Assembly: GCA_950072225.1 (NCBI GenBank)
Contig: CATMOP010000008.1
Location: forward strand, 1-14,910
DNA length: 14,910 bases
Source of the DNA: an uncultured Nitrospina sp.
GTDB lineage: Bacteria > Nitrospinota > Nitrospinia > Nitrospinales > VA-1
Reading direction: 5' to 3'
Part shown: positions 5,471-13,109 of the stretch, piece after piece
How the letters are laid out: every line of letters starts with the position of its first letter
Position numbering within the stretch: the stretch's first letter is position 1
The notes under the pieces: generated by a model
The model's input: only the letters and a program-made list of their open reading frames with translations
Databases searched by the model: none
What the model was told of the DNA's origin: nothing
Made by a program: the position numbers and the translations under genes

Positions 5471-7666
5471 CTACTGGGTGGGTGGTTTCTTTTGGATACC
5501 GACTTGCTGAAATATATTGCCCATCACACCCAAGAAATTAGACTGTTCCTGTTCCAGGATCTTGGCGTTTTTCTTTTCCTGATTAAAAACATTCAGGCGA
5601 ATCTCTTGCGGCCTTTCCAGAAGTTTATCCAGAGCCTTGCCAGATTGCACCGGAGCGTGGCAGGTATTTTTTTGGCAAAGATAAACGGTGGGCTCACCTT
5701 TTTCCGCAGTTTTGCCCTGTGCAAGCGGTAGCAAATCTCCGGTGGATGTTTTCTCATTCCAAAGAGTCAATTTATTGGGACGGTAATCGGTGTGCAGGAC
5801 TTTCCACATTTCATCGAAGGAAGAATGATCCCGGGGGCCGACAAACACGACCTCGACAGGCGGAAGGTTCAATGCGCTCATTGCGGACAAAAGTCCGGTG
5901 AATCCGACAGGACTTTTTTCCATCATGCCGCGAAAGGCTTGCAAAGTTTCTTCTGTTTTGCGGGTATAAATTTCCTCTCCTGTGAGTCGCCCAAGTTTCA
6001 ACAGGGCCTGCGCCGCAATCGCATTGGCTGATGGCAAGGCTTCATCGGCAGGGTTTTTAAGTTTGGAAATTAATTGTTCCCCTGACCGACCAGAAAGAAA
6101 AAATCCTCCTTCCCCCTCATCCCAGAATTCATCAATCATGGAATTTGCCAACTCCTTGGCCCGCGCTATCCATCTGCTATCCAGTCCGGCCTCATAAAGC
6201 GTGACCAACCCTTCCAGAAAATAAGCGTAATCATCGAGACACCCATTGATCTTACTTTGCCCATCTTTATAGACCCGTAACAGTTTTTGTGTTTTGGAAT
6301 CCCATTGCCGGGACCAGATAAATTCAGCGCAACGGGTTGCGGTATCCAGATAACTGGTATTCCCCAGCACAGAAAAGCCATGAGCCAGGGCCGTGATCAT
6401 GAGTCCGTTCCAGGCGGTGATTATTTTTTCATCCCGATCAGGTTTGGGCCTTTTTTCACGTGTCTGAAAAAGAGTTTCCTTCCCCTTTTTTAAAATATGA
6501 TCGGCTTCAAAAATGGGGATGCTTTCGGCTTCGGCCAATTGTTCGACCCGCTCGCTGATATGCAGGACATTGCGCCCGTCAACATGGCCCCTGGCAACCA
6601 GTCCATAAGCCCTGGCAAAGACCTTGGCATGTTTGGGACCCAACAGATTCATAATCTCCTTCAATTCCCAGGTATAGTAGGTACCTTCATACCCTTCCGA
6701 ATCTGCGTCCTGACTTGCATAAAACGCACCCTCCGGGGAAGTCATTTCACGGGAAAGCCAGGCGAAGGTTTCTCTTGGAATAGTTTGATAAATGTCCTGC
6801 TTGGTGGCCTGAAACATATCCAAAAAAAGTTTTGCTAAAAGCCCATTGTCATAAAGCATTTTTTCGAAATGAGGAACCGTCCACTTGCGGTCGGTCGAAT
6901 AACGGTGAAACCCTCCGCCCAACTGGTCAAACAATCCGCCTTCCGCCATGGCCGTCAAGCTTTTGTCAAGAATGTCCAGGGAATCTCCGGTTTGGGCCCA
7001 ATGCCGCAATAAAAGGTTGTAGTGCATAGGTTCGGGAAATTTCATTCCTGAGCCGAATCCTCCATAATCCTCATCAAACCTGTCTGACAAAATTTCCACC
7101 GCTCCTTGAATCAACTGATCATGGGGAACGCCTCGGGCCGTGCCTGCCCGGTTTTCCAGGGAAATCTTCTGCAGAATATTTTGCGCGCGGGCTTCCAGTT
7201 GATCTTTGTTGCCGGTGTAGAGATCGTGCGCCTGTTGTAGGATTTGAGCAAACCCGGGGCGGTTATATTTAGCAAAGGAGGGGAAATAAGTTCCGCCCAA
7301 ATAGGGCTTCTGATCAGGAGTGAGAAACATACTGAGCGGCCACCCACCATGACCGGTCAATGCCACCAGGGCTTTCATATATAAAGCATCCACATCCGGC
7401 CTCTCCTCCCTGTCCACCTTGATATTCACAAACTTCTCATTCATGATTTTTGCGATTTCTTCATTTTCAAATGATTCATGGGCCATGACATGGCACCAGT
7501 GGCAGGCGGAGTATCCGATACTGAGGAAAATGGGCTTATTTTCCGCTTCGGCCTTTTTTAAGGCTACCGAGCCCCAGGGATACCAATCAACCGGATTGCT
7601 GGCATGTTGCAGTAAATAAGGACTGGTTTCATTTTTCAAACGATTGGAAAAAACCGAATCGGCCAC
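5471..7666 (-). CDS. YyaL/SPATA20-family thioredoxin-domain protein (DUF255)
   Basis: Large cytosolic-type protein pairing an N-terminal thioredoxin-like domain with an (alpha/alpha)6 glycosidase-like domain. The biochemical role is not well settled. Family hallmarks are NRLKNETSPYLLQHASNPVD near the N-terminus and a CHWC redox motif (residues 55-58) followed by HVMAHESFENEEIA. Further hallmarks are VDREERPDVDALYM, GGWPLSMFLTPD, GGGFHRYSTDRKW...PHFEKMLYDN and ITAWNGLMITALA. The C-terminus carries the usual cysteine-containing CQKNTCHAPV segment. Two in-frame GTG codons open the frame, at 7678 and 7666. The Shine-Dalgarno-like GAAAGGTG overlaps the first and lies about 9-11 bases before the second, so 7666 is chosen (731 residues; 735 with the earlier GTG). 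No N-terminal signal is seen. Confidence 0.93.
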   Translation of the reverse strand: MADSVFSNRLKNETSPYLLQHASNPVDWYPWGSVALKKAEAENKPIFLSIGYSACHWCHVMAHESFENEEIAKIMNEKFVNIKVDREERPDVDALYMKALVALTGHGGWPLSMFLTPDQKPYLGGTYFPSFAKYNRPGFAQILQQAHDLYTGNKDQLEARAQNILQKISLENRAGTARGVPHDQLIQGAVEILSDRFDEDYGGFGSGMKFPEPMHYNLLLRHWAQTGDSLDILDKSLTAMAEGGLFDQLGGGFHRYSTDRKWTVPHFEKMLYDNGLLAKLFLDMFQATKQDIYQTIPRETFAWLSREMTSPEGAFYASQDADSEGYEGTYYTWELKEIMNLLGPKHAKVFARAYGLVARGHVDGRNVLHISERVEQLAEAESIPIFEADHILKKGKETLFQTREKRPKPDRDEKIITAWNGLMITALAHGFSVLGNTSYLDTATRCAEFIWSRQWDSKTQKLLRVYKDGQSKINGCLDDYAYFLEGLVTLYEAGLDSRWIARAKELANSMIDEFWDEGEGGFFLSGRSGEQLISKLKNPADEALPSANAIAAQALLKLGRLTGEEIYTRKTEETLQAFRGMMEKSPVGFTGLLSAMSALNLPPVEVVFVGPRDHSSFDEMWKVLHTDYRPNKLTLWNEKTSTGDLLPLAQGKTAEKGEPTVYLCQKNTCHAPVQSGKALDKLLERPQEIRLNVFNQEKKNAKILEQEQSNFLGVMGNIFQQVGIQKKPPTQ

Positions 7667-7687
7667 AATAAAAAACACCTTTCTAAA

Positions 7688-7703
7688 CCGGCGTTGCCGC
7701 CGG
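7688..7703 (-). promoter_or_regulatory. GC-rich hairpin with GNRA loop in the YyaL leader
   Basis: On the minus strand CCGGCG-GCAA-CGCCGG forms a perfect 6-bp, all-GC stem with a GCAA tetraloop. It is followed by TTTAGAAAGG and the GTG starts. Its closeness to the ribosome-binding site could affect translation. The T-run is too short for an intrinsic terminator. Confidence 0.35.
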
Positions 7704-7746
7704 GGGCAGTGAGCAATTACTTTATCTGGCTGGCAAAGAGTTGTCT

Positions 7747-7795
7747 GGGCTCAATAAGCCCTTGCTATCCTCCTCCCCTGTTAAGGGGCAGGATA
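7747..7795 (+). repeat. Intergenic palindromic repeat, partial copy D (mlaA-YyaL gap)
   Basis: GGGCTCAATAAGCCC (7747-7761) is a hairpin, followed by TTGCTA and then TATCCTCCTCCCCT / AGGGGCAGGATA (7766-7795), which pair around a short loop. The order GGCT-AATAAGCC, TTGCTA, CCCCTG, GGGGCA matches the left end of copy E (12945-12983). It lies in the 228-bp gap between mlaA and the YyaL-like gene and could also act as an mRNA hairpin at the end of the mlaA transcript. No T-run follows on the minus strand. Confidence 0.55.
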
Positions 7796-7862
7796 CAAGA
7801 AAAAGAAGCAGGGATAAACGAGAAAACAGGGCAAATTAAGGAAGGAAAAAAAACTACAGGGC

Positions 7863-7876
7863 ATCTCTAAAAATTG
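7863..7876 (-). repeat. 14-bp dispersed repeat, second copy
   Basis: On the minus strand this reads CAATTTTTAGAGAT, identical to 1816-1829 on the plus strand. It lies about 30 bases beyond the mlaA stop codon. A purine-rich AAGGAAGGAAAAAAAACT tract adjoins it on the plus strand. Confidence 0.5.
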
Positions 7877-7906
7877 CTGAATAAATCGAGATCCCTTACA
7901 GGAAGT

Positions 7907-8821
7907 CTATTTCTTTACCAGTCCGTGCCGATGCTGATGATAAAAATCGCGAACGCTTTCATATTCATCCAGAGCACTATCTTCTAATTGCTTTATGTCA
8001 TCCACGATAAACGAGACTGCATTGACCTTTTCCTCAACAGTAATCCCAACACTAACTCCGGTCCCAGGAGCAAATAAAAAGGTTGGACTCATGAGAGAAT
8101 CCACCGCCCTCCCAATCACATTTCGAGCCGTAGAAGGTCCAAAAAGCGGCAGAACCACATAGGGACCCGTTGGCACACCGTGGTACCCCATAGCCTGGTC
8201 AAAATCTTCGTTGACGTCTTTTATATCATATTCTTCACCGGCCACATCCGCCAGCCCACCTATCCCGAATGTCGTGTTGATCAAGGTTCGTGCCAGAACC
8301 CGGCCGGATTTTTCAAAATCCAACTGAATCAAACTGCTGACAAATTTAACAGGAGCCATAGCATTGGAAAAAAGATTTTTCAAAGCAAGGCGAAGGTTCT
8401 CATGCACCGTATTCCGGTAACCTCTGGCAACCGGCTCCAGTACATTGTCATATATTGTTTCATTGACCCCGAACATCCAACGGTTATAGCCTTCAAAAGG
8501 GTCTGTCATTATAGGAAGATCCTCGGTATCTCCCGCAAAAGGATCTTCCATGTCTTCGTAGTCTTCCAAGTCCTGAGAGGAACTGACTATTCCCTGATCC
8601 GTTTCAACAGAAGAAGAATTTTCAGGACTTCTGGGAACCCTCTTTTCGAGCTTTATAGTAACTTCTGAGGTTTGCGCAAAAACATCCTCTTCGATATCGG
8701 TAATAAAATCAGGTGTCCCAAAATCAAAACCCGAACCGCTGGCCCAGGAAATAGTTGAAAACCCAAAAAACAAAAAGAATACCGAGAGCAGAAAGCCCTT
8801 ACCTAATTTTTTTAAATTCAT
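7907..8821 (-). CDS. mlaA: MlaA (VacJ) family outer-membrane lipid-asymmetry protein
   Basis: MlaA removes mislocalised phospholipids from the outer leaflet of the outer membrane and passes them to the Mla transport chain. The family core is clear in the C-terminal two thirds: DPFEGYNRWMFGVNETIYDN, LEPVARGYR, NLFSNAMAPVKFVSSLIQ, then TFGIGGLADVA, EDFDQAMGYHGVPTGPYVVL and FGPSTARN. The N-terminus is a hydrophobic signal ending SWASG with no lipobox cysteine, whereas E. coli MlaA is a lipoprotein. A low-complexity acidic stretch of about 75 residues lies between signal and core, making the protein about 50 residues longer than the E. coli one. The ATG at 8821 is preferred over 8830 because AGGA directly abuts the latter. 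No other mla genes are in the window. The 227-bp upstream gap holds no convincing promoter. Confidence 0.93.
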   Translation of the reverse strand: MNLKKLGKGFLLSVFFLFFGFSTISWASGSGFDFGTPDFITDIEEDVFAQTSEVTIKLEKRVPRSPENSSSVETDQGIVSSSQDLEDYEDMEDPFAGDTEDLPIMTDPFEGYNRWMFGVNETIYDNVLEPVARGYRNTVHENLRLALKNLFSNAMAPVKFVSSLIQLDFEKSGRVLARTLINTTFGIGGLADVAGEEYDIKDVNEDFDQAMGYHGVPTGPYVVLPLFGPSTARNVIGRAVDSLMSPTFLFAPGTGVSVGITVEEKVNAVSFIVDDIKQLEDSALDEYESVRDFYHQHRHGLVKK

Positions 8822-9057
8822 GGTCCGCATTTCCTGTAAAACCTGAATTTATGAAAACCCCTGTTTATAGAATAGCAGATTGCTGAAAAAACCCTGGTTA
8901 CCATTTCTAACAACCAATGATTAACCCCTAATTCGTTCAATTTCAAGCAGTATTTTCAGTGTTTGCAATATTGACACAAAACTTTTTCTCGAAGCATATT
9001 CGCATTTCCTGTGCCAATATCAGATTTGCCGTTTTAAAACTCACAAATTTTCAAGGA

Positions 9058-9780
9058 TTAAGGGCTTTGGACGGGTTCTGGTAAACGGTCTATAAAACTC
9101 TGTTGCAGGGAGATATTATCGGCCCGGGCTTTATGAACCATTTCCCAGGCACGCTCATATTTCTGTTGTTGGGAAAAAACATCTATCAGGATTTCATAGG
9201 CCTGACTGTTGAACCGGTTTAATATCAGGCTCTCTTCCAACTTGGAAACAGCTTCTTCCAACCTTCCCAAGGCGCTCAGGGATGTTCCCCAATAGGCATA
9301 AGCGTTACTGTGCTCGGGGTTGATCTCCAGCACCGTCCTGTAATGGCCAATGGCGTCCTCAAATTTCTCATCCATTGCCAGCGTTAACCCCCAATACAGA
9401 TGGGCTTTTTCATCGGTAGGATCCTTTTTTGATGCAAGAATAAAATGGTCGATAGCTTCCGCTCTCTTACCCATCTTGACCAAAGAAATCCCCCACCAGG
9501 TCTGAAGTTGGGCATGATCCGGATTCCTTTCGCCCGCTTTCCGAGCTATATCGGCAGCTTCCTGGTATTTGCCCATCGCGTTCAGCTCACGAACTAATTT
9601 TATCGGATCTATTTGAATTGTTTTCGCGGCTATTTTCTTTTGTTCTTCAGCCGCTAATTGATATGCCGCTTCTGCCTGCTCACTGGCTTTACCCATCTCA
9701 CCTCGGACAGCAAGCACCAAAAAGCCGGCAATAATGACGACCATACATAAGTACCACAGAGCTCTAATTTTTCCGGGCAT
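9058..9780 (-). CDS. Membrane-anchored TPR-repeat protein
   Basis: Specific function not recognised; TPR proteins scaffold protein-protein contacts. A single hydrophobic segment at residues 8-25 after a short basic start (MPGKIR) predicts an N-in inner-membrane anchor or uncleaved signal. A short charged helix rich in Ala, Glu and Gln (29-55) follows, then about five TPR-like units spanning roughly 58-224. The best are WWGISLVKMGKRAEAIDHFI, YWGLTLAMDEKFEDAIGHYR and YWGTSLSALGRLEEAVSKLE, each followed by an N/D-P turn or a variant of it. TAAGGT about 5 bases upstream supports the ATG. It follows the large fusion gene by 89 bp and precedes mlaA by 227-236 bp. Co-transcription with the fusion gene is plausible, and both end in TPR domains. 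Confidence 0.88.
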   Translation of the reverse strand: MPGKIRALWYLCMVVIIAGFLVLAVRGEMGKASEQAEAAYQLAAEEQKKIAAKTIQIDPIKLVRELNAMGKYQEAADIARKAGERNPDHAQLQTWWGISLVKMGKRAEAIDHFILASKKDPTDEKAHLYWGLTLAMDEKFEDAIGHYRTVLEINPEHSNAYAYWGTSLSALGRLEEAVSKLEESLILNRFNSQAYEILIDVFSQQQKYERAWEMVHKARADNISLQQSFIDRLPEPVQSP

Positions 9781-9869
9781 TGGACCTTAAATTCTAGTTA
9801 CTGGGAAATTTTTCCGGCAGGGTCATCGACCAAGAGGAGCAATCGTCGCTGAGTATACCAGTTTTCCGT

Positions 9870-12800
9870 TTAAAGTTTATTTAATATTTTTTCCGCTCTC
9901 GACTGAAGGTTTTCATAACCCGGCTGCAAGGGTGCCATCTTCAAAAATGTCTCTAAATATTTTTTGGCCAATTCGGGATTCCGGGTTTGATATTGGACCC
10001 CCAGGTAATAATAAGCAGGTGGAAAAGCCGGATCCCATTTCAATGATTTATTAAACTCTTGAATAGCCCTTTCAGAATCCTTTTTAAACGCATAGGCCAA
10101 CCCAAGATACAGGCTGACTTCCTGATCCCCTGCGTACCACTTTAACGTATCACGCAAAACCTTGATGGCCTTGTCGGGTTGGCCGGAAAACACATGGAGC
10201 CTGGCTAGACCAATGGAGCCAAACACATAAAACGGGTTGATCTCAAGAGTACTCCGATAAGCAGACTCGGCCTGGCCCACCAACTTGAGTTCAAGAAAAA
10301 TATTACCCATGTTGTAATAGGTCATTACATGTTCAGGGTCCAATTCCAGGATGCTCTGGTAGCTTTGCAGAGCCCGACTGATGTCGCCGACATTAAACGC
10401 CTCCACAGCCCGGTCTAAAAGCCTCTCCAGTTTGGCCTTCCTCTTGATATCTTCAATTTGGCTTTCAGACCTTTGCAATTTTAAAAGCTTCGCCATCACC
10501 TTTTCACGGATGTCGGCATCGGTTCGCGAAAAGTCAACAAACTCAGGCTCCAATTCGATAAAGGGCGTCAACTGCCGGACCAAAACCGCGCGCTCATCTT
10601 TATAAACATATTCTGGAGCGTTGAACTCGAGCAAGGAATTATCATCGGTATGCAAGGGAGCCGAAGCGCTGAACTTCAGCAAATTTTCCCGGGACATTAC
10701 CATCAGGCTCAAAAGGTCCGGAACATTATTGATGCTGATGCGGCCTAAATCGCGCCCGACCGTTTCGTTCGACAAATATTGCCGGGTTTTTTGATAGGAC
10801 AAGCCGTACTCTTCTTCAGACCCGATTAGAAGATAATCGTCTCCCGCTATGGATTCCCACATACTGACAAAGGGAAATTCCTCACTGAAGGATCGGATAA
10901 TGGATTTAAAACTATCTGGTGACATATTGGTATGAACCCAGATGCAAGCCACGCCACCCGGATTCAACCGTTTCTTCAGCAATTTGAAAAAGTTCACGGT
11001 AAATAATGCCCCCACCCCCGAAATCCAGGGATTAGAGGGTTCCGAAATAATTACATCATAGGTACGGTCAGACAGGGCTATATGATTGCGTCCATCTTCG
11101 AGGTTCAGGGTCACTCGATCGTCATCCAGTGCATGGTGATTAAAGGGATCAAAAAACCGGGAACCCTCAATGACCGCAGGGGAAATTTCGATAAGCATGA
11201 TCTCGTTAACGGGAAATTGTTCCACTGCCCCCAGAGTGATTCCACTCCCCTGGCCGACAACCAGGACAGATTTGGGATCAGGATGCAACAGCATGGGAAT
11301 ATAGCCGGAAAGCAATTGCGTTCTCATATCCAGAGCCAGAGAGGCATCGGTCTTTCCGTTCACACGCAGGAAAATATTCCCGGATACAGAAAGTTCGGTT
11401 GTCACCGTTGTATGCATCCCTTCCTTGAAAAAAAGGATTTTATTTTTCTTCAACTCAGCTTCTTTAAGGTCCGCAATGCGGTAAGGCATAAAGGAGCCAC
11501 TGGAAATCACAGATTTGTCCCATGGCCCAATAGATTTTGCCGCCAATACGCAAAAAATCAAAAACAGAGGTAGAGCGTAGATCTTCACACTAAGGTTGAG
11601 CCGGGAGCCCAGCATGAGTATCGCGGTTCCCAGCAGAACACTCAGAAACACCCCGCTTATGAGAGTGGTCTGCAATCCCAATTCAGGGATCAGGATAAAA
11701 CCCGCAACAAATGATCCCACAATGGCACCGATGGTGTTGCAGGCATAGGTTCGGCCCACATGGCGACCCAGGCTTTCCAGTTTTCGAGCCATCAGTTTAA
11801 TGACCAAGGGAAACTGAGCTCCCATAAAAAAGGTAGGGATAAAAAGCAGAGCAAAAATGATCAGGAAATTTGTCAATTGGATGAACTCAAATTGCAATCC
11901 CCAATTTTCATAAACCCAGCGATTGACAAAAGGGATAGAGCCAAACAAAGGGATGACTAAAAGAGAAGATATTCCTATAGTTATCTGAGTGAACCCATAG
12001 ACCTTCATCAGGTCACCGAATCTGGATAAGAGCTGGGAAAAGCTGGCCGTCCCCAAAGCCAGCCCCAATATGAAGACCGTCAGAATCAGGCTAAAGGCAT
12101 AGACGGAGGAACCCAACAAAAGGGACAAAATACGGTTCCAGGCGATCTGGTAGACCAGAGCCACCATGCCCGAAAACCCAAAGCTCAAGAGGATTAATTT
12201 TTCCCTGTTATCAAGAGGTGAGAGAGGGCTCTCCGGTTCATGGGTGATGGAGCCTTTTACGGGGGGCCTGAATATCAGGAAAATAACAGCAGAAATTGCG
12301 AGGTTCAACAGGGCCGTCATCCATATAGTAGATTGGACTCCCCAAAGCCGCATGAAAACAAATGCTGAAGCCCAAGCCCCAAAAACCGCACCGAAGGTAT
12401 TAATAGAATACAAGGTTCCCACATCTTTTCCGATATGGGCTTTATCCCGAGATACAAACTTGCTGAGCACCGGCAAGGTCGCACCCATGAAAGTGGCGGG
12501 AACGATTAAAATCGCCACACAAATAGAGAAGCGGATCATGCTGGCCTGGGTATAAGAATCTCCCCAATTGAGGTAAACCCACTTGAATAGCGGAAAAGCA
12601 AAATCAATCAGCCCTGGAATGATCAGGCAATACAAACCAATTCCCAATTCCAGGAAGGCATAGGCGGCTAAAGGGTTGAACCTCCTGTCAATCACCTTGC
12701 CTCCGGCATAGCTCCCTAAGGCAAGTCCTCCCATGAACGCGGTCAGGACAGTGGCAATGGAATAATGGGTGTTTCCCATCACCAAAGTGAGCAAACGAGT

Positions 12801-12938
12801 CCACACCACTTCATAGATCAGCCCGGTCGCGCCGGAAACGAAAAAAAACAGGAAAATCCAGATTCGGGGCGGAGTACCTCCGCAGGCCAGTGCGATGCTG
12901 GACTCAATGGGCAATGGCTTTTTACTGCTGGCAACCAT
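9870..12938 (-). CDS. Fused membrane transporter-like / spermidine-synthase-like / TPR protein
   Basis: The 1022 residues form three modules. Residues about 25-225 and 250-470 are two homologous polytopic membrane halves. Parallel motifs show the duplication: SGATGLIYEVVWTRLL vs SGMVALVYQIAWNRIL, VPATFMGATLPVLSK vs IPTFFMGAQFPLVIK, and INTFGAVFGAWASAFV vs CNTIGAIVGSFVAGFI. Residues about 500-775 are a spermidine-synthase-like SAM fold. GQGSG (562-566) is the nucleotide loop, EIS (584-586) the acidic strand end, SEPSNPWISGVGALFT (632-647) the post-beta segment, and HTDDNSLLEFNAP (763-775) a family end motif. Residues about 838-1005 are five TPR units. Aminopropyltransferases have aspartate at the catalytic spot where this has SEPSNP, so polyamine synthesis is doubtful. 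The ATG lacks a Shine-Dalgarno sequence, and repeat copy E directly precedes it. Confidence 0.9.
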   Translation of the reverse strand: MVASSKKPLPIESSIALACGGTPPRIWIFLFFFVSGATGLIYEVVWTRLLTLVMGNTHYSIATVLTAFMGGLALGSYAGGKVIDRRFNPLAAYAFLELGIGLYCLIIPGLIDFAFPLFKWVYLNWGDSYTQASMIRFSICVAILIVPATFMGATLPVLSKFVSRDKAHIGKDVGTLYSINTFGAVFGAWASAFVFMRLWGVQSTIWMTALLNLAISAVIFLIFRPPVKGSITHEPESPLSPLDNREKLILLSFGFSGMVALVYQIAWNRILSLLLGSSVYAFSLILTVFILGLALGTASFSQLLSRFGDLMKVYGFTQITIGISSLLVIPLFGSIPFVNRWVYENWGLQFEFIQLTNFLIIFALLFIPTFFMGAQFPLVIKLMARKLESLGRHVGRTYACNTIGAIVGSFVAGFILIPELGLQTTLISGVFLSVLLGTAILMLGSRLNLSVKIYALPLFLIFCVLAAKSIGPWDKSVISSGSFMPYRIADLKEAELKKNKILFFKEGMHTTVTTELSVSGNIFLRVNGKTDASLALDMRTQLLSGYIPMLLHPDPKSVLVVGQGSGITLGAVEQFPVNEIMLIEISPAVIEGSRFFDPFNHHALDDDRVTLNLEDGRNHIALSDRTYDVIISEPSNPWISGVGALFTVNFFKLLKKRLNPGGVACIWVHTNMSPDSFKSIIRSFSEEFPFVSMWESIAGDDYLLIGSEEEYGLSYQKTRQYLSNETVGRDLGRISINNVPDLLSLMVMSRENLLKFSASAPLHTDDNSLLEFNAPEYVYKDERAVLVRQLTPFIELEPEFVDFSRTDADIREKVMAKLLKLQRSESQIEDIKRKAKLERLLDRAVEAFNVGDISRALQSYQSILELDPEHVMTYYNMGNIFLELKLVGQAESAYRSTLEINPFYVFGSIGLARLHVFSGQPDKAIKVLRDTLKWYAGDQEVSLYLGLAYAFKKDSERAIQEFNKSLKWDPAFPPAYYYLGVQYQTRNPELAKKYLETFLKMAPLQPGYENLQSRAEKILNKL

Positions 12939-12942
12939 ATTT

Positions 12943-13106
12943 TCGGCTTAATAAGCCATTGCTAGTTGTACCCCTGCGGGGCATGCGTAATGTCCTCTTC
13001 ATTAACCTTTACCCGTTCCGGGCATGAAGGCAATGGTTGAATACCACGCATGCCCTGCAAGGGTAAAGGTTAAGGATGAATATCACGGCCCCACGCCGAG
13101 TGGTGG
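12943..13106 (-). repeat. Intergenic palindromic repeat, copy E (largest)
   Basis: This fills nearly the whole gap between the FGE-like gene and the fusion gene. Its core is a long inverted repeat, TTAACCTTTACCC...GGGCATG (13002-13026) against CATGCCC...GGGTAAAGGTTAA (13049-13073). It pairs at 22 of 25 positions around a 22-base loop. Outer arms extend the pairing to about 12978 and 13092. The left end is GGCTTAATAAGCC (12946-12958), a perfect palindrome five bases from the fusion gene's start. The right end is the hairpin CCAC-GCCGA-GTGG (13091-13103). Read on the minus strand the modules follow the order of copy B, with one extra unit of about 45 bases inserted after GCAGGGCATG. Confidence 0.75.
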
Positions 13107-13109
13107 GTT

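Noticed and set aside
8180..8668. Plus-strand 162-codon open frame opposite mlaA
   Set aside because: Entirely antisense to the conserved MlaA core, with no family features. The minus frame explains the region fully.
8831..9057. Promoter for mlaA
   Set aside because: Only weak boxes were found (for example TTGAAA with a 17-base spacer to TAATCA), not better than expected in AT-rich DNA. Nothing else was recognised in this gap.
11082..11573. Plus-strand 163-codon open frame opposite the fusion gene
   Set aside because: Antisense to the SAM-fold part of the 1022-residue protein, with no recognisable motif or ribosome-binding site.
12943..13106. CRISPR-like or tandem repeat array
   Set aside because: The units are inverted and of unequal length, with no regular spacers and no cas genes nearby.
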